From positions 1,302,001 through 1,366,000 of the forward strand of contig NZ_SDMK01000001.1 of NCBI RefSeq assembly GCF_004123295.1: 64,000 nt of DNA, read 5' to 3'. The notes under the pieces are model-generated. The model was given only the letters and a program-made list of their open reading frames with translations. It did no database searches and was not told where the DNA came from. The stretch comes from Silvibacterium dinghuense. Its GTDB lineage: Bacteria > Acidobacteriota > Terriglobia > Terriglobales > Acidobacteriaceae. Below are positions 45,033-55,515 of the stretch, in pieces; positions within the stretch are counted from its first letter, which is position 1, and each line of letters begins with the position of its first letter. The position numbers and the translations under genes are program-made.

Positions 45033-45042
45033 TAACGAATCC

Positions 45043-45180
45043 GGGTGCCCCACCCATGACAGGCATTCGGTCATGGGTGGGTCTCCGAAGCGCTCAGATC
45101 GCAGCCAAAGGGAGCGGGTGCCGAAGGCGCATCGCTCGGCGCGAACCAGCCGAAGGCGGAGGGCCTGGACGGTCAGTCCC
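45043..45180 (+). repeat. composite repeat: head, D stem and tail B
   Basis: GGGTGCCCCACCCATGAC / GTCATGGGTGGG with GTCTCCGAAG (45043-45092), then ATCGCAGCCAAAGGGAGCGG and the distal CCTGGACGGTCAGTCCC (to about 45180). Same tail as the A-stem unit at 35121, showing that head and tail are constant while the stem is exchanged. The last bases overlap the GH31 stop region. Confidence 0.75.
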
Positions 45181-47536
45181 CGACCACCTCGACGCTCCCC
45201 AGTTCCACCTTCGATCCCGACTGCCGCAGCTTCTTCGCCGCATCATCCCAGCGCAACTCGGTAACGCTGTCCTTCCCTTTGAGATACGCCTCGGTCGTGC
45301 CGTCATCGTCGTAGAGCGTGAACGTCGCATCCGCGCCCGGATACACCTTCACTCCTGCAATGGCCTGCTTCTGCGCCGTGCTCAGGATCGGTGCGCCCAG
45401 CGGCAGAATCGAACCTGCGCGCACAAACAGCGGAATCGTATCGATCGGCGCCTGCACCGTCACCGTCTGCCCGCCGTGCAGTTTCTCGTTCGTCCAGTAG
45501 TTGTACCAGTCCGTGCCCGCAGGCAGATAGACCTCGCGGCTCGTCGCGCCCTGGTCGGTCACAGGAGCCACAAGAAATGCCGGTCCCAGCATGTACTCGT
45601 CCGTGATCTCGGCGGCCTTCGCATCCTTCGGGAAGTCCATAAACAGCGCCCGCATGGAAGGAGCGCCGGTTTGGTACACATGGTAAGCAGTGGAGTAGAT
45701 ATACGGCATCAGCGTGTAGCGCAGCTTCAGGTACTTCTCGAGAATCGGCTCTGCCTCATGCCCATACGACCATACCTCGTTGAAGTTCCTGCTGCCATGT
45801 GTGCGAAAGATGGGCAGAAACGTCGCGTACTCAAACCAGCGCGTGTAGAGTTCCGGATAATCGTCGTAACCGCCCACGTTGTCACGCGCATCCGATGGAT
45901 CGAGCAGCGGCTTGTGCGCAGGATGATGCTCGCCTGGCAGATACTGCCAGCCTCCCGTGTCGTTGCTCCAGTTCGCAATGCCCGAGGCCGTCATATCGAG
46001 CCCTGTCGGCACCTGCCGCTTCAGCGTGTCCCACGTCGGAAAAATATCCGACGACCACACGATTACGCCGTTCTTCTGGATGCCCGTGAACGCGTCGCGC
46101 GAAAGAATCAGAGGCCGTTCATTCGTGTCGCGGCGGAAGCCGTCCGCGATCGCTGCGGTGTGAAACAGCGGATACGGATTGTAGAATTCCGTGCCCGGCC
46201 CGATGAAGAAGTAGCTGCCCTGCGGCGGAAGATCCGGCTCCGTCTCATCGGCCCAGATCGAGCTGAATCCCTTGCTCAGGATGTTGTCCTTGATCGCGTT
46301 CCAGTACCACTTCGCCGCAGCCGGATTCGTCGTATCGATATCCGAGCCCGCCTTGTCATAGGGCAGCCCATCGGTCGGCGTGCCGTCCGCCTTGTGCTCG
46401 AACCATCCGTTCTTCAGCAGCAGAGGATAGTAGCGTGAATCGGGCACATAGCGCGGCCACACGCTGATCATCGTCGAGATGCCCATCGCGTGCAGCTCGT
46501 CGTTCATCGCCTTCGGGTCCGGCCACAGTGTCGGATCGAAGTCCATCTGCCCCATCTTCGTGTAGTAGAACCAGTCCACGACGATGGTATCGAGCGGCAG
46601 CCCGCGGTCGCGATAACCCTTCGCCACGGCCATCACCTCGGCCTGCGAGCGATAGCGCTGCTTGCACTGGATATACCCATACGCCGACTTCGGCAGCAGC
46701 GGCGTCGCGCCGGTCAGCAGGCGGTAGCCCTCGTAAATCTCGTCCGTCGTCTTACCCGCAATCACGAAGAAGCTCACGCGGTCGCCCACCTGCGACATCC
46801 ACCGTGTCTGCTCGTTGAAGCCAGGCATGATCGTCGTCTGCGACGGGTTGTCCCACAGGATGCCATAGCCCTTATTGGTAACCAGGAACGGCACACAAGA
46901 GCTCGGCCCCGCCGGCGCGTTGTAGTCCTGCCAGCAGCGGACAACATGGCCGCGATGATCGAGGAAGCCCTCCTGGTTCTCACCCAGCCCGTAATAGTGC
47001 TCGTCTTCGGGCGAGACAAAGCTCGCGCCCACCGCAAAGAACGGATCGTCCGTCGGCCGCCGCTGGTTCAGAATCTCGGCATTGCCATCCTTCGGATTCG
47101 GCACCGATTGCTGCCAGCCCTGCATATGCGTCAACTCGCGGCCATCCGCCGTGCGGAAATCGATGTCCGCGCCCGGCGTCGAGCCGCCGAAGAACTTTCC
47201 GATATCGATCTGCGTCTGCACCGGCTTCCAGGGATGATCGCCGGCCAGCGTCACCGTCATGCGCTGCGAAGCATACACCGTGTTACCGTCGCGATGCTCT
47301 ATCTTCCAATCTGCATCATCGGGCTTCGCCGTGATGCCGTATCCCGGAGCGGCCTCTGCCTTGTCCTTCAGCAGGCTCAGGGTCACACGCACAATGTTCG
47401 GCGCATACGGCTCAAAGACAATGGTGCTGTTGCCCTTGGTCACCACGACGCGATCATGCGTCGCCGGAGACTGGGCAGCGGCAAACGAAACAGGCAGCAG
47501 AACGGAGAGGGCGGCAGAGAAAACAAAACGCTTCAT
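45173..47536 (-). CDS. secreted glycoside hydrolase family 31 protein (alpha-xylosidase/alpha-glucosidase-like)
   Basis: A 787-residue exported GH31 enzyme. After a signal peptide (VLLPVSFAAAQ) come a beta-sandwich N-domain (about 25-230), the (beta/alpha)8 barrel with LLTGATPLLPKSAYGYIQCK, the nucleophile Asp in SSIWADETEPD, the acid/base Asp in VIVWSSDIFPTWD, and C-terminal beta domains with IPLFVRAGSILPLG. The absence of the GW(L/M)D motif in favour of IWADETEPD and the ADE spacing fit the alpha-xylosidase (YicI/XylS-like) branch. The gene is transcribed towards the KdsC-type gene, and its 3' end touches a tail repeat. Probable role: removing alpha-xylosyl residues from xyloglucan fragments. 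Confidence 0.87.
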   Translation of the reverse strand: MKRFVFSAALSVLLPVSFAAAQSPATHDRVVVTKGNSTIVFEPYAPNIVRVTLSLLKDKAEAAPGYGITAKPDDADWKIEHRDGNTVYASQRMTVTLAGDHPWKPVQTQIDIGKFFGGSTPGADIDFRTADGRELTHMQGWQQSVPNPKDGNAEILNQRRPTDDPFFAVGASFVSPEDEHYYGLGENQEGFLDHRGHVVRCWQDYNAPAGPSSCVPFLVTNKGYGILWDNPSQTTIMPGFNEQTRWMSQVGDRVSFFVIAGKTTDEIYEGYRLLTGATPLLPKSAYGYIQCKQRYRSQAEVMAVAKGYRDRGLPLDTIVVDWFYYTKMGQMDFDPTLWPDPKAMNDELHAMGISTMISVWPRYVPDSRYYPLLLKNGWFEHKADGTPTDGLPYDKAGSDIDTTNPAAAKWYWNAIKDNILSKGFSSIWADETEPDLPPQGSYFFIGPGTEFYNPYPLFHTAAIADGFRRDTNERPLILSRDAFTGIQKNGVIVWSSDIFPTWDTLKRQVPTGLDMTASGIANWSNDTGGWQYLPGEHHPAHKPLLDPSDARDNVGGYDDYPELYTRWFEYATFLPIFRTHGSRNFNEVWSYGHEAEPILEKYLKLRYTLMPYIYSTAYHVYQTGAPSMRALFMDFPKDAKAAEITDEYMLGPAFLVAPVTDQGATSREVYLPAGTDWYNYWTNEKLHGGQTVTVQAPIDTIPLFVRAGSILPLGAPILSTAQKQAIAGVKVYPGADATFTLYDDDGTTEAYLKGKDSVTELRWDDAAKKLRQSGSKVELGSVEVVGD

Positions 47537-47590
47537 TCGGAACTCCGGAAACCTTCACCCGAAAACTATCACAATACGAGCAAAAAGGTT

Positions 47591-50074
47591 TTAGTTGAGG
47601 GATTTTCCAGATTTTGACTGCCATTTCTTGCGCGGCGCGGCAGCCGGAGACAACGCCTCTGTGGCGGACGAAGTCTCCTGAGCAGTGCCCGTAGAACTCT
47701 CCGTCACTGCACCTTTGCTCGCATCCACTGAGGACTCTACCGCCGGCTTCTCAACTTCTCTCGCCGTTGCCGGATTCCATTTCTTACGCGGAGCCACAGG
47801 CACTTCCGGCTCGGCCACCGTTGGCGCTGCCGTCGTCCCTGCAGACGCAGCCGTCCTGGCCTCATCCACGGGCGGCGATGGTTTTCCGGCAGGCGACCAC
47901 TTCTTACGCGGAGCAGCCATTTCCACGGGCTTCGGCTCTTCGATCGCCACGAACGAAGCAGGCACAGCGGCCGCCTCTTCCACCACCGCCACGACCGCGG
48001 GCGCGGGCACAACTGCGGCATCCTCAACCGCCGCCGGAACTGCAGCGATCATGCCCGACCCCTTTTCCACCGCCTCGAGCAGCAATTCGGCGATGTCCTT
48101 CACCACAACCGTCTCCGCACCGCCCGGCGCACTTGAAAGCATGCTCTTGCAGAATGGGCACCCCACCGCGAGCACTCCACCTGGCGAGCCCGCCAGCGTC
48201 TCCTTCGCCTCGCGCATACGGTTCGTCGCGATGCGCTCAGTGCCCGGCTCTTCTTCCTTCCAGAACTGAGCCCCGCCCGCGCCACAGCAGAAGGAGTTCT
48301 CCCTCGCCCGCGGCATTTCCGCAACCTTGCCGATCTGATGAAGCACCTCGCGCGGCGCCTCGTACACGCCGTTGTGGCGCCCCAGGTAGCACGGGTCGTG
48401 ATACGCGATGTCGACGCCCGTCGCCTGCGGCTTCAGCCGTCCCTGCGCTACCAGAGAAGCCAGCAACTCGCTGTGATGCACCGTCTGATACTCGCCTCCG
48501 AGCTGCCGATACTCATGCCCGATCGCATTCAGGCAGTGCGGACAGCTCGCGACAATCGTCTTTGATCGAAAATTATTTAACGTCGCAACATTCTTCTCCG
48601 CCAGCGACCGGTACAGCACCTCGTTGCCCGCGCGCCGCGCGCTGTCACCGGTGCAGCACTCGCGCTTGCCCAGCACCGCGAAGCTCACTCCCGCCTCGCC
48701 CATCAGCTTCACCAGCGCCCGGGCGGTGCGTTGGGCCTGCGGATCATAGCTGGCCGCACAGCCCACCCAGTACAGCACCTCGGCCTCAGGGTTCTCCTCG
48801 ACCGTCGGCACCCGCAGCCCCTCGGCCCACTGCATGCGCTGCTCGTGGTTGATGCCCCATGGATTCTGCGTGCGCTCCATGCCACGAAAGGCCGTCTGCA
48901 GCTGCGCGGGAAATTCACCGGCCATCATCACCTGCTGCCGCCGCACCTCCACAATGTCCAGCATCGGCGAGTCTTCCACCGGGCACACCGCCACGCATGC
49001 GCCGCAGGTCGTGCACGCCCACGCCGCCTCCGGCGTCAGCGCAAACTCGAGCAACGTCCGCGGACTCGCCTCGCCCTTATCGAATCCAGTCCCTGCAAGG
49101 CGATTCAGCTCCATACGCTTGTTGATCTCGATCGCGGAAGGACTCAGCGACTTGCCCGTCGCCGTCGCCGGGCATGCCTGCTGGCACCGATTGCACTGGA
49201 TGCACGCATACGCATCGAGCAGCCGCGGCCAGCCCAGCTCTTCGAGCCGCTCCGCGCCAATCTGGAAGCCCTCCTCCGCTTCGAGATTGACCTCCACAGG
49301 AGGCAGCACACCCGAGCCAGCCTCACGCTTCAGCAGCGAATTCACCGGAGCCAGGAATAGGTGCAGGTGCTTCGAATACGGAAAATATGCGAGGAAGACC
49401 AGCACGCTGCCCAGCGCGCCCCAGTAGCCGAACTCGCGCCATGCCTCGGCGCTCTGCGCTGGAATCAGCCCCGCAATCATGCTTGCAAACGGCTCCCAGG
49501 GATCGGGGCCATCCACCGCCAGTCGCGCCCCCGCGCCCATCGCACGGCTGCCCACATGAAAGAGGATGAACGCCGAGACAATCAGCGAATCCCGCGCAAT
49601 TTTCCCTTTGCGAACATCGTTCTGTAACAGCGTCTGATCATTAAAGAGAAAATCCCGCCGCGCAGGCAGTAGAAACCGCCGCGCCACCAGCGCCACCACT
49701 CCCACCAGTACCAGCGCACTCAGCACATCGGCGAAGAGCTGATACGCTGCACCCCACGCGCTCGCTGACGAGATGCGCAGGGGAACAAAGCCCTCGATCG
49801 CATCCACAAAGTTGACGAGGATATAGAAGACGAACCCATAAAAGATAAATGCGTGAAAGAAGCTGACCCACGGCCTCCGGCGAAAGGTCCGCGACTGCGT
49901 CAGCGTCGTCATCAGCGCGTAGATCACGCGCCGTGGCAGATCGTCCCCGTGCGGTTCCACCTCGGCGCGCCCGCGCCGGATGCGCCGATACACGCCATAA
50001 AAGCCGCGCGCGCCGGCCACGAGCGTGATGAACGCAAAGACTGCGAAGGCGTATCTCTGGCCGAGTGGGAGCAT
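47591..50074 (-). CDS. membrane Fe-S ETF:quinone oxidoreductase (EMO-like, HdrD/GlpC-type) with unusual C-terminal tail
   Basis: An 827-residue protein directly downstream of etfA (12-bp gap). The N-terminal ~245 residues are a NarI-like membrane domain with five or six helices. Two 4Fe-4S motifs follow (CIQCNRCQQACP, 291-302; CTTCGACVAVCP, about 354-364), then two CCG cysteine-rich domains (CCTGDSARRAGN and CPHCLNAIGHEY; DPCYLGRHNG, CCGAGGAQFW and CPFCKSML). This layout matches the ETF-dependent membrane oxidoreductases (EMO/FeS oxidoreductase) that pass electrons from EtfAB to menaquinone. Residues from about 665 onward form an Ala/Pro/Glu-rich tail with three copies of APRKKW (721, 761 and 813), which I do not know from this family. 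Confidence 0.88.
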   Translation of the reverse strand: MLPLGQRYAFAVFAFITLVAGARGFYGVYRRIRRGRAEVEPHGDDLPRRVIYALMTTLTQSRTFRRRPWVSFFHAFIFYGFVFYILVNFVDAIEGFVPLRISSASAWGAAYQLFADVLSALVLVGVVALVARRFLLPARRDFLFNDQTLLQNDVRKGKIARDSLIVSAFILFHVGSRAMGAGARLAVDGPDPWEPFASMIAGLIPAQSAEAWREFGYWGALGSVLVFLAYFPYSKHLHLFLAPVNSLLKREAGSGVLPPVEVNLEAEEGFQIGAERLEELGWPRLLDAYACIQCNRCQQACPATATGKSLSPSAIEINKRMELNRLAGTGFDKGEASPRTLLEFALTPEAAWACTTCGACVAVCPVEDSPMLDIVEVRRQQVMMAGEFPAQLQTAFRGMERTQNPWGINHEQRMQWAEGLRVPTVEENPEAEVLYWVGCAASYDPQAQRTARALVKLMGEAGVSFAVLGKRECCTGDSARRAGNEVLYRSLAEKNVATLNNFRSKTIVASCPHCLNAIGHEYRQLGGEYQTVHHSELLASLVAQGRLKPQATGVDIAYHDPCYLGRHNGVYEAPREVLHQIGKVAEMPRARENSFCCGAGGAQFWKEEEPGTERIATNRMREAKETLAGSPGGVLAVGCPFCKSMLSSAPGGAETVVVKDIAELLLEAVEKGSGMIAAVPAAVEDAAVVPAPAVVAVVEEAAAVPASFVAIEEPKPVEMAAPRKKWSPAGKPSPPVDEARTAASAGTTAAPTVAEPEVPVAPRKKWNPATAREVEKPAVESSVDASKGAVTESSTGTAQETSSATEALSPAAAPRKKWQSKSGKSLN

Positions 50075-50086
50075 TGCGCCTCGCTG

Positions 50087-51049
50087 TTACTGCTTCAGCC
50101 TCTCGATCAGCGCGGGCACCACCTGCTGCACATCGCCCACGATGCCGTAATCGGCGATCTTGAAGATCGGCGCCTCGCCATCCTTGTTGATCGCCACGAT
50201 GGTGCGGCTCTTGCTCATGCCGGAAAGATGCTGCACCGCCCCCGAGATGCCCACCGCGATGTAGAGCTTTGGCTGCACGGTCTTACCCGTCTGCCCCACC
50301 TGCTCCGCATAGGGACGCCATCCGGCATCGACCACCGCGCGTGTCGCGCCTACAGCCGCGCCCAGCCTGTCGGCAAGCCCCTCCACCAGCGCGGTAAAGC
50401 CCTCAGCCGTGCCCACGCCGCGCCCGCCGGAGACGACGATCTCCGCCTCGGCCAGCGAAACACGCGACAACTTCTCGGCCGAACGTCCCGTCACCTCCAC
50501 GCGCCGCTGCGGCAGATCCAGATCCACATCGAACTGCTCACCCGCGCTGCTCAACGCCGCCGAATCAAATGGGGCCGGATCGAATGCCCCCGGCTTTACG
50601 CTCGCCACCACCACTGCAGCCTCGGCCCGCACTGTCTCGGTCACGCGCGCCAGATACGTGAAGCGCGTTGCCACGTATCCGCTGTCCTCATAGCGCAGCG
50701 AGGTCACATCTTCGAGCAGTGGAGCCTCCAGCTTCACGGCCACGCGCGGACTCCACGCCCGCCCGCCGCGCCCGGCGCTCACCAGCACGGTGTGCGCATC
50801 GCCTTCTTTCGCAATCTGCGCTACCGCCGCAGCCCACAGCTCGGCATCGTGCACAGCCAGATGGTCGCTGTCCGCCACCAGTACTTGTTCTGCAAGCTGC
50901 GCCGCCTCATTCGCGACTGCGGCCACGCCCTTGCCCAGCACCAGGATCGCGATGGACGCCTCGCGTCCCAACCCACGCGCGCAGTTCACCATCTCGCGCG
51001 TCACCCGGGCCAGCTTGCCGTTGCTGTGCTCCGCCACAATCAGGATCAC
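50087..51049 (-). CDS. etfA: electron transfer flavoprotein, alpha subunit
   Basis: A 320-residue ETF alpha subunit. The N-terminal half ([21 protein letters not shown]) is the ETF domain; the FAD-binding C-terminal half carries [60 protein letters not shown] and [20 protein letters not shown], the canonical FAD motifs. It starts with GTG overlapping the etfB stop by 4 bases (GTGA), indicating translational coupling. With EtfB it collects electrons from acyl-CoA or other flavin dehydrogenases and hands them to the membrane Fe-S protein encoded 12 bp downstream. Confidence 0.95.
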   Translation of the reverse strand: MILIVAEHSNGKLARVTREMVNCARGLGREASIAILVLGKGVAAVANEAAQLAEQVLVADSDHLAVHDAELWAAAVAQIAKEGDAHTVLVSAGRGGRAWSPRVAVKLEAPLLEDVTSLRYEDSGYVATRFTYLARVTETVRAEAAVVVASVKPGAFDPAPFDSAALSSAGEQFDVDLDLPQRRVEVTGRSAEKLSRVSLAEAEIVVSGGRGVGTAEGFTALVEGLADRLGAAVGATRAVVDAGWRPYAEQVGQTGKTVQPKLYIAVGISGAVQHLSGMSKSRTIVAINKDGEAPIFKIADYGIVGDVQQVVPALIERLKQ

Positions 51050-51804
51050 GCGATCACCCTCGCTTCCTCGCGCAGCAGATGCACGAGCTCCGTCGCTGCC
51101 GCAGCCGCATCCTTGCCGTCCAGCATCTTCCGCCGCCGCTCCTTCACCTGGATCTCCTCGCTCACCCGTCGCACCAGCGGCCGCACGCCGAAGCGCTCCA
51201 GCATCTCCTCGCGCAGTTCCTTCTTCTTTGCCTTCATGATGTTCGGCAGCGTCGGATAGCGCGGCTCATTCAGCCCCTGCTGCGTGGTGATCACCACCGG
51301 AAGCGCTACGCGGAAGCTTTCACTCCCCTCATCCACATCATGCCGGCCCGTCAATACCCCGCCCTCGACCTCGAGCGCGCTGGTCCACGTCACCTGCGGC
51401 CATCCCAGCCGTTCGGCTGTCGCCGCCCCCAGCGCCTGGCTGTCCCAATCCGTCTCCTGCCCGCCACACAGGATGAGTTCCGCCTGCTCTTCCTTTGCGA
51501 GCATCGCCATCACCCGGCTCAGAGCAATCGGATCGAGCGCCACATCCGTCGTCACATGGATCGCACGATCCGCGCCCATGGCGAGCGCCGTGCGCAGCGC
51601 CTCGCGCATCCGCGCCGGCCCCACACCCACCGCCACCACCTCGCCATCGCCGGTTTTCTCACGAAGCCGCAACCCTTCTTCGAGCCCGTATTCGTCCATG
51701 GTGTCCATCACCAGCTTGCTGTTTGCCAGATCCACCGCGCCATCCCGGATGCGTACACTCTCCTCACCATCCGGGACCTGGCGGATCAACGCCATCACTC
51801 GCAT
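51046..51804 (-). CDS. etfB: electron transfer flavoprotein, beta subunit
   Basis: A 252-residue ETF beta subunit: [17 protein letters not shown] at the N-terminus, [35 protein letters not shown] and [30 protein letters not shown], then [17 protein letters not shown], the conserved AMP-side segment. The start MRVMALIRQ at 51804 has GGAG 10 bases upstream; the longer frame to 51885 is dismissed because the family begins here. First gene of the operon etfB-etfA-EMO, all on the minus strand with overlaps or a 12-bp gap. No dehydrogenase gene is linked, so the electron donors are unknown. Confidence 0.93.
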   Translation of the reverse strand: MRVMALIRQVPDGEESVRIRDGAVDLANSKLVMDTMDEYGLEEGLRLREKTGDGEVVAVGVGPARMREALRTALAMGADRAIHVTTDVALDPIALSRVMAMLAKEEQAELILCGGQETDWDSQALGAATAERLGWPQVTWTSALEVEGGVLTGRHDVDEGSESFRVALPVVITTQQGLNEPRYPTLPNIMKAKKKELREEMLERFGVRPLVRRVSEEIQVKERRRKMLDGKDAAAAATELVHLLREEARVIA

Positions 51805-52051
51805 CGTTATTCCGCTCCAAAGGCCAACCGAGAATACTAGCTGCAATCCCGCTCTACCGTACAGCGCACCCCGCAGTGCAGACAAAAAACGCGTGCGCTA
51901 AGTTCTCCGCGCACCACCATGATCACCCCCATCGCTTGACAGCTCTCCGCGATACGGCGTATCAGCTTGAACCCGGAAGGCGTTAGCGCTTTCGGCTGAC
52001 GCTTCGCACATTCCGCTCCACCTGCACTCTTATCTATTTCCGGAGACCTTC

Positions 52052-55000
52052 ATGCCTGAAACCCTGCCCCCCACAGGCCAGCGCAGGCAATGGAACACCG
52101 CGCTGCTTACGCTTTTCGCCCTCACCCTTGGCTTACTCTTCGTTACGCCTCGCCTCCACGCGCAAGCGGTTACCGCCACTCTTCTCGGTACGGTTACCGA
52201 CAACACCGGCGCCGCCGTCCCCAATGCATCCATCCAGATCACCGAAAGCGCCACCGGCATCCAGCACAACGGCGTCACCAACGAGAGCGGCAACTACACC
52301 TTTCCGAATCTGCCGCCAGGCACCTACACCGTCAGCTCCACCGCCAAGGGCTTCAAGAAAGAGAGCCGCCAGAACGTCGACGTGCAGGTCAACACCACCA
52401 CCCGCGTCGATCTCGCTCTCCAGCCCGGCAGCGTGAGCGAAACCGTCGTCGTCACCAGCGCGCCGGCCATCATGCAGACCGACCGTGCCGACGTCAGCAT
52501 GAACATCGAGTCGCACGTCGTCGGCAATATGCCGCTCTCCGTCAATCAGAACTTCCAGAGCCTGCTCACGCTGGTGCCCGGCGTCGGACCGCCCGTCTTC
52601 CAGCACTCGCAGTTCTTCAACGCCGCCAGCTCCATCCAGACCGAGGTGAACGGCCAGCCCCGCATGGGCAACAGCTACCAGATCGAAGGCATTGACGATG
52701 ACGAGCGCACCGGCCTGCTGCAGATCCTCATCCCGCCACAGCAATCCATCCAGACCGTAGACGTCTCAACCAGCAACTTCGAGGCCGAACTGGGCCGCGC
52801 CATCGGCACCGTGGCCAACGTCATCATCAAATCCGGCAGCAATGAGTTCCACGGCATGGCCACGGAATACGTGCAAAATAGCGTTTTCGATGCCCGAGCC
52901 TACTTCAACACCAGCGTCGGCCATCTGGCCTACAACTACTTCGGCGGTGGTCTCGGCGGACCCATTCTCAAGGACAAGCTCTTCTTCTACGGCGACTACT
53001 TCCGCTCGCCCGATCACGAAGCTAACTCCAACATCCTCACCATTCCGTCTCCGCAGTGGTACACACCCAACGCAGCCGGCTACATCGACCTGAGCGGCCC
53101 GCTCACCTCCACCGGCAAGGGCCAGATCTATGACCCCGCCACCGGCAACGCCGACGGCAGCGGCCGCACGCCTTTCGCCAATAATCAGATTCCCTACTCT
53201 CGCGTGAATCCCGTCTCCATCGCGCTGATGAAGCTGCTCCCCGCGCCCAACACCAACGTCGCCACCAGCACCACCTCGCCGACCAACAACTACTCCATCA
53301 ACCTGCCTTTCCAGAAAACCACCACCCGCTATGACGCGAAGATCGATTACCAGATCACGCCCAAGGACCACCTCAGCGGCCGCTACAATGCGCAGAACGT
53401 GAACATCTACCAGGCTCCGGCCTTCGGCGACGCCGGCGGCGGTCCCGCGCAGAGTGGTTTCGCCGGCACCGGCAAGCAGAACACCTACAGCACCGGCCTC
53501 AACTACGACCGCGCCTTCTCCGGCACGCTGCTCACCGAGGCCCGCATCGGCGTCGCACACTACGGCAACAGCGCCACCCCCTCCGGCTACGGCACCGACT
53601 ACGCCACGCAGACCGGCATCCCCGGCGTGAACATCAGCCAGTTCACCAGCGGACAGGTCGGCATCTTCCTCGGCGATTTCTCCAGCAATCCGCTCATCGG
53701 CTACTCGGCCTCACTCCCCTGGGTGCGCACCGAGACCAACATCGACGCCGTCAATCACTGGACCAAGATCATCCGCAATCACACCGTCAAATTCGGTGTC
53801 GATGTTCGCCGTATCCACGACGATCTCCTCCAGGACCAGACCTTCAGCCCCCGCGGAGCCATTACCTTCAGCGAAGACAACACCTCCGAGCCCGGTGCTT
53901 CCACCAACATCGCCAACGAAATGGCCAGCCTCCTGCTCGATGTCCCCTCGCAGGAAGGCCGCGACCTCAACACCTACTTCCCGGCCTATCGCCAATGGTG
54001 GTTCTTCGCCTTCGCCGGCGATAAGTGGCAGGTCACGCCGAAGCTCACCGCCGACATCGGCGTGCGCTGGGAACTCTATCCGCCGGCGACGCCGAAGGAA
54101 TCAGGCGGCTTCTCGAACTACGATCCCTCGAACAACACGCTGGTCATCGCCGGTATCGGTAACAACCCTTCGAATCTCGGCATGAAGACCCGCTACAACT
54201 ACTTCGCGCCGCGCGTCGGCTTCGCCTATCGCGCCACCGAGCAGACCGTCGTCCGCGGCGGTTTCGGCATCAGCTACACGCCGTTTGAAGACGACACCTA
54301 CGCCTATAACTATCCGGTCCGCGCCAACAACAGCTACCAGCAGCTCAACTCCTACCAGCCGGCGCTGCTGAGCAGCGGTGCCACGGCCACCTTCCAGGCC
54401 GGATTTCCTGCGCCCGCGGCCATCACCATTCCTGCGAACGGCATTCTCTCCGCCCCCATCAGCCAGTCCTACGTCGTCATCCCCAAGGACTTCTACAACC
54501 CCTACGTCGAATCGTGGAATGTCGCCGTGCAGCAGTCGCTGCCCGCGCAGTTCACCTTCACTCTCTCCTACGTAGCCAATCACGGCGTGCACATCGGTTC
54601 GTCGCAGAACATCAACCTGCCGCCCGCACTCGGCCTCGGCACCGCCGGCGAACCCGAATACATCGCCTATGGCCGCAGCGCCGCCACCACCGTCTACTTT
54701 CTCGGCTATTCGTCGAACTACCAGTCGCTCCAGGCGCAGCTCAACCGCCGCTTCGCCAACTCGCTTGGCGTGATCACTTCCTTCACCTGGGGCAAGGGCC
54801 TCGGTTATCAGACCAGCGACGACGGCGGCCTGCTCTTCTGGCTCGATCAGCGCCACAACTACGCGCCAAATGACTTCGATCACCGCCTCAACTTCGAGGA
54901 GAGCCTCACCTACGATCTACCCTGGGGCCCGAACAAGCGCTGGCTCAATCACGGTGTGGCCGCATCCGTCATTGGCGGATGGAAGCTCTCGGCCATCATC

Positions 55001-55480
55001 TCCATCTACTCCGGCCTGCCCTTCGACGTCGAAGCCAACGGCGGCACGATCAATACGCCCGGCCAGCAACAGATGGCGAACCTGGTGAAACCCTTCCACA
55101 AGCTCAAGGGCATCGGCACCGCGAGCGCGTGGTTTGATACCAGTTCCTTCGCACAGCCCGCCGGCTGCCCCACCACCGGCAGTTGCCAGCTCGTCTACGG
55201 CAGTACCATGGGCAACGTGGGCCGCAACGCCTACTACGGCCCTGGATACATCCAGGACAATGTCTCGCTCTTCAAGACCTTCAAAATCTGGGAGGATGTC
55301 TCGCTCGAAACCCGCGCCGACGCCTTCCAGCTCAGCAACACGCCGCAGTTCAACAGCCCTTCGAGCTCCATCACCAGCACCACTTTCGGTCACGTAACCA
55401 GCACCGTCGGCAGCGGCACCGGCATCAACGGCATCGGCGGCGGACGCGCCCTGCAGTTCGCCGGCACGCTCCGCTTCTAA
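52052..55480 (+). CDS. TonB-dependent receptor, Oar-like, with N-terminal carboxypeptidase-regulatory-like domain
   Basis: A 1142-residue outer-membrane receptor. A signal peptide (ALLTLFALTLGLLFVTPRLHAQ) is followed by the regulatory-like domain (TATLLGTVTDNTGAAVPNAS to about residue 125), a plug with ETVVVTSAPAIMQTDRADV, NMPLSVNQNFQSLLTLVPGV and VDVSTSNFEAELGRAIGTV, and a barrel ending GRALQFAGTLRF. GGAG lies 7 bases before the ATG. Downstream on the opposite strand are three Tat-exported sugar-modifying enzymes, so an oligosaccharide or glycoside ligand is a reasonable guess. It is distinct from the other receptor (2277-6182) in plug and barrel. Confidence 0.93.
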   Translation: MPETLPPTGQRRQWNTALLTLFALTLGLLFVTPRLHAQAVTATLLGTVTDNTGAAVPNASIQITESATGIQHNGVTNESGNYTFPNLPPGTYTVSSTAKGFKKESRQNVDVQVNTTTRVDLALQPGSVSETVVVTSAPAIMQTDRADVSMNIESHVVGNMPLSVNQNFQSLLTLVPGVGPPVFQHSQFFNAASSIQTEVNGQPRMGNSYQIEGIDDDERTGLLQILIPPQQSIQTVDVSTSNFEAELGRAIGTVANVIIKSGSNEFHGMATEYVQNSVFDARAYFNTSVGHLAYNYFGGGLGGPILKDKLFFYGDYFRSPDHEANSNILTIPSPQWYTPNAAGYIDLSGPLTSTGKGQIYDPATGNADGSGRTPFANNQIPYSRVNPVSIALMKLLPAPNTNVATSTTSPTNNYSINLPFQKTTTRYDAKIDYQITPKDHLSGRYNAQNVNIYQAPAFGDAGGGPAQSGFAGTGKQNTYSTGLNYDRAFSGTLLTEARIGVAHYGNSATPSGYGTDYATQTGIPGVNISQFTSGQVGIFLGDFSSNPLIGYSASLPWVRTETNIDAVNHWTKIIRNHTVKFGVDVRRIHDDLLQDQTFSPRGAITFSEDNTSEPGASTNIANEMASLLLDVPSQEGRDLNTYFPAYRQWWFFAFAGDKWQVTPKLTADIGVRWELYPPATPKESGGFSNYDPSNNTLVIAGIGNNPSNLGMKTRYNYFAPRVGFAYRATEQTVVRGGFGISYTPFEDDTYAYNYPVRANNSYQQLNSYQPALLSSGATATFQAGFPAPAAITIPANGILSAPISQSYVVIPKDFYNPYVESWNVAVQQSLPAQFTFTLSYVANHGVHIGSSQNINLPPALGLGTAGEPEYIAYGRSAATTVYFLGYSSNYQSLQAQLNRRFANSLGVITSFTWGKGLGYQTSDDGGLLFWLDQRHNYAPNDFDHRLNFEESLTYDLPWGPNKRWLNHGVAASVIGGWKLSAIISIYSGLPFDVEANGGTINTPGQQQMANLVKPFHKLKGIGTASAWFDTSSFAQPAGCPTTGSCQLVYGSTMGNVGRNAYYGPGYIQDNVSLFKTFKIWEDVSLETRADAFQLSNTPQFNSPSSSITSTTFGHVTSTVGSGTGINGIGGGRALQFAGTLRF

Positions 55481-55515
55481 TTTCGTAATAGTCACAGATA
55501 CAAAACACAACCCCT

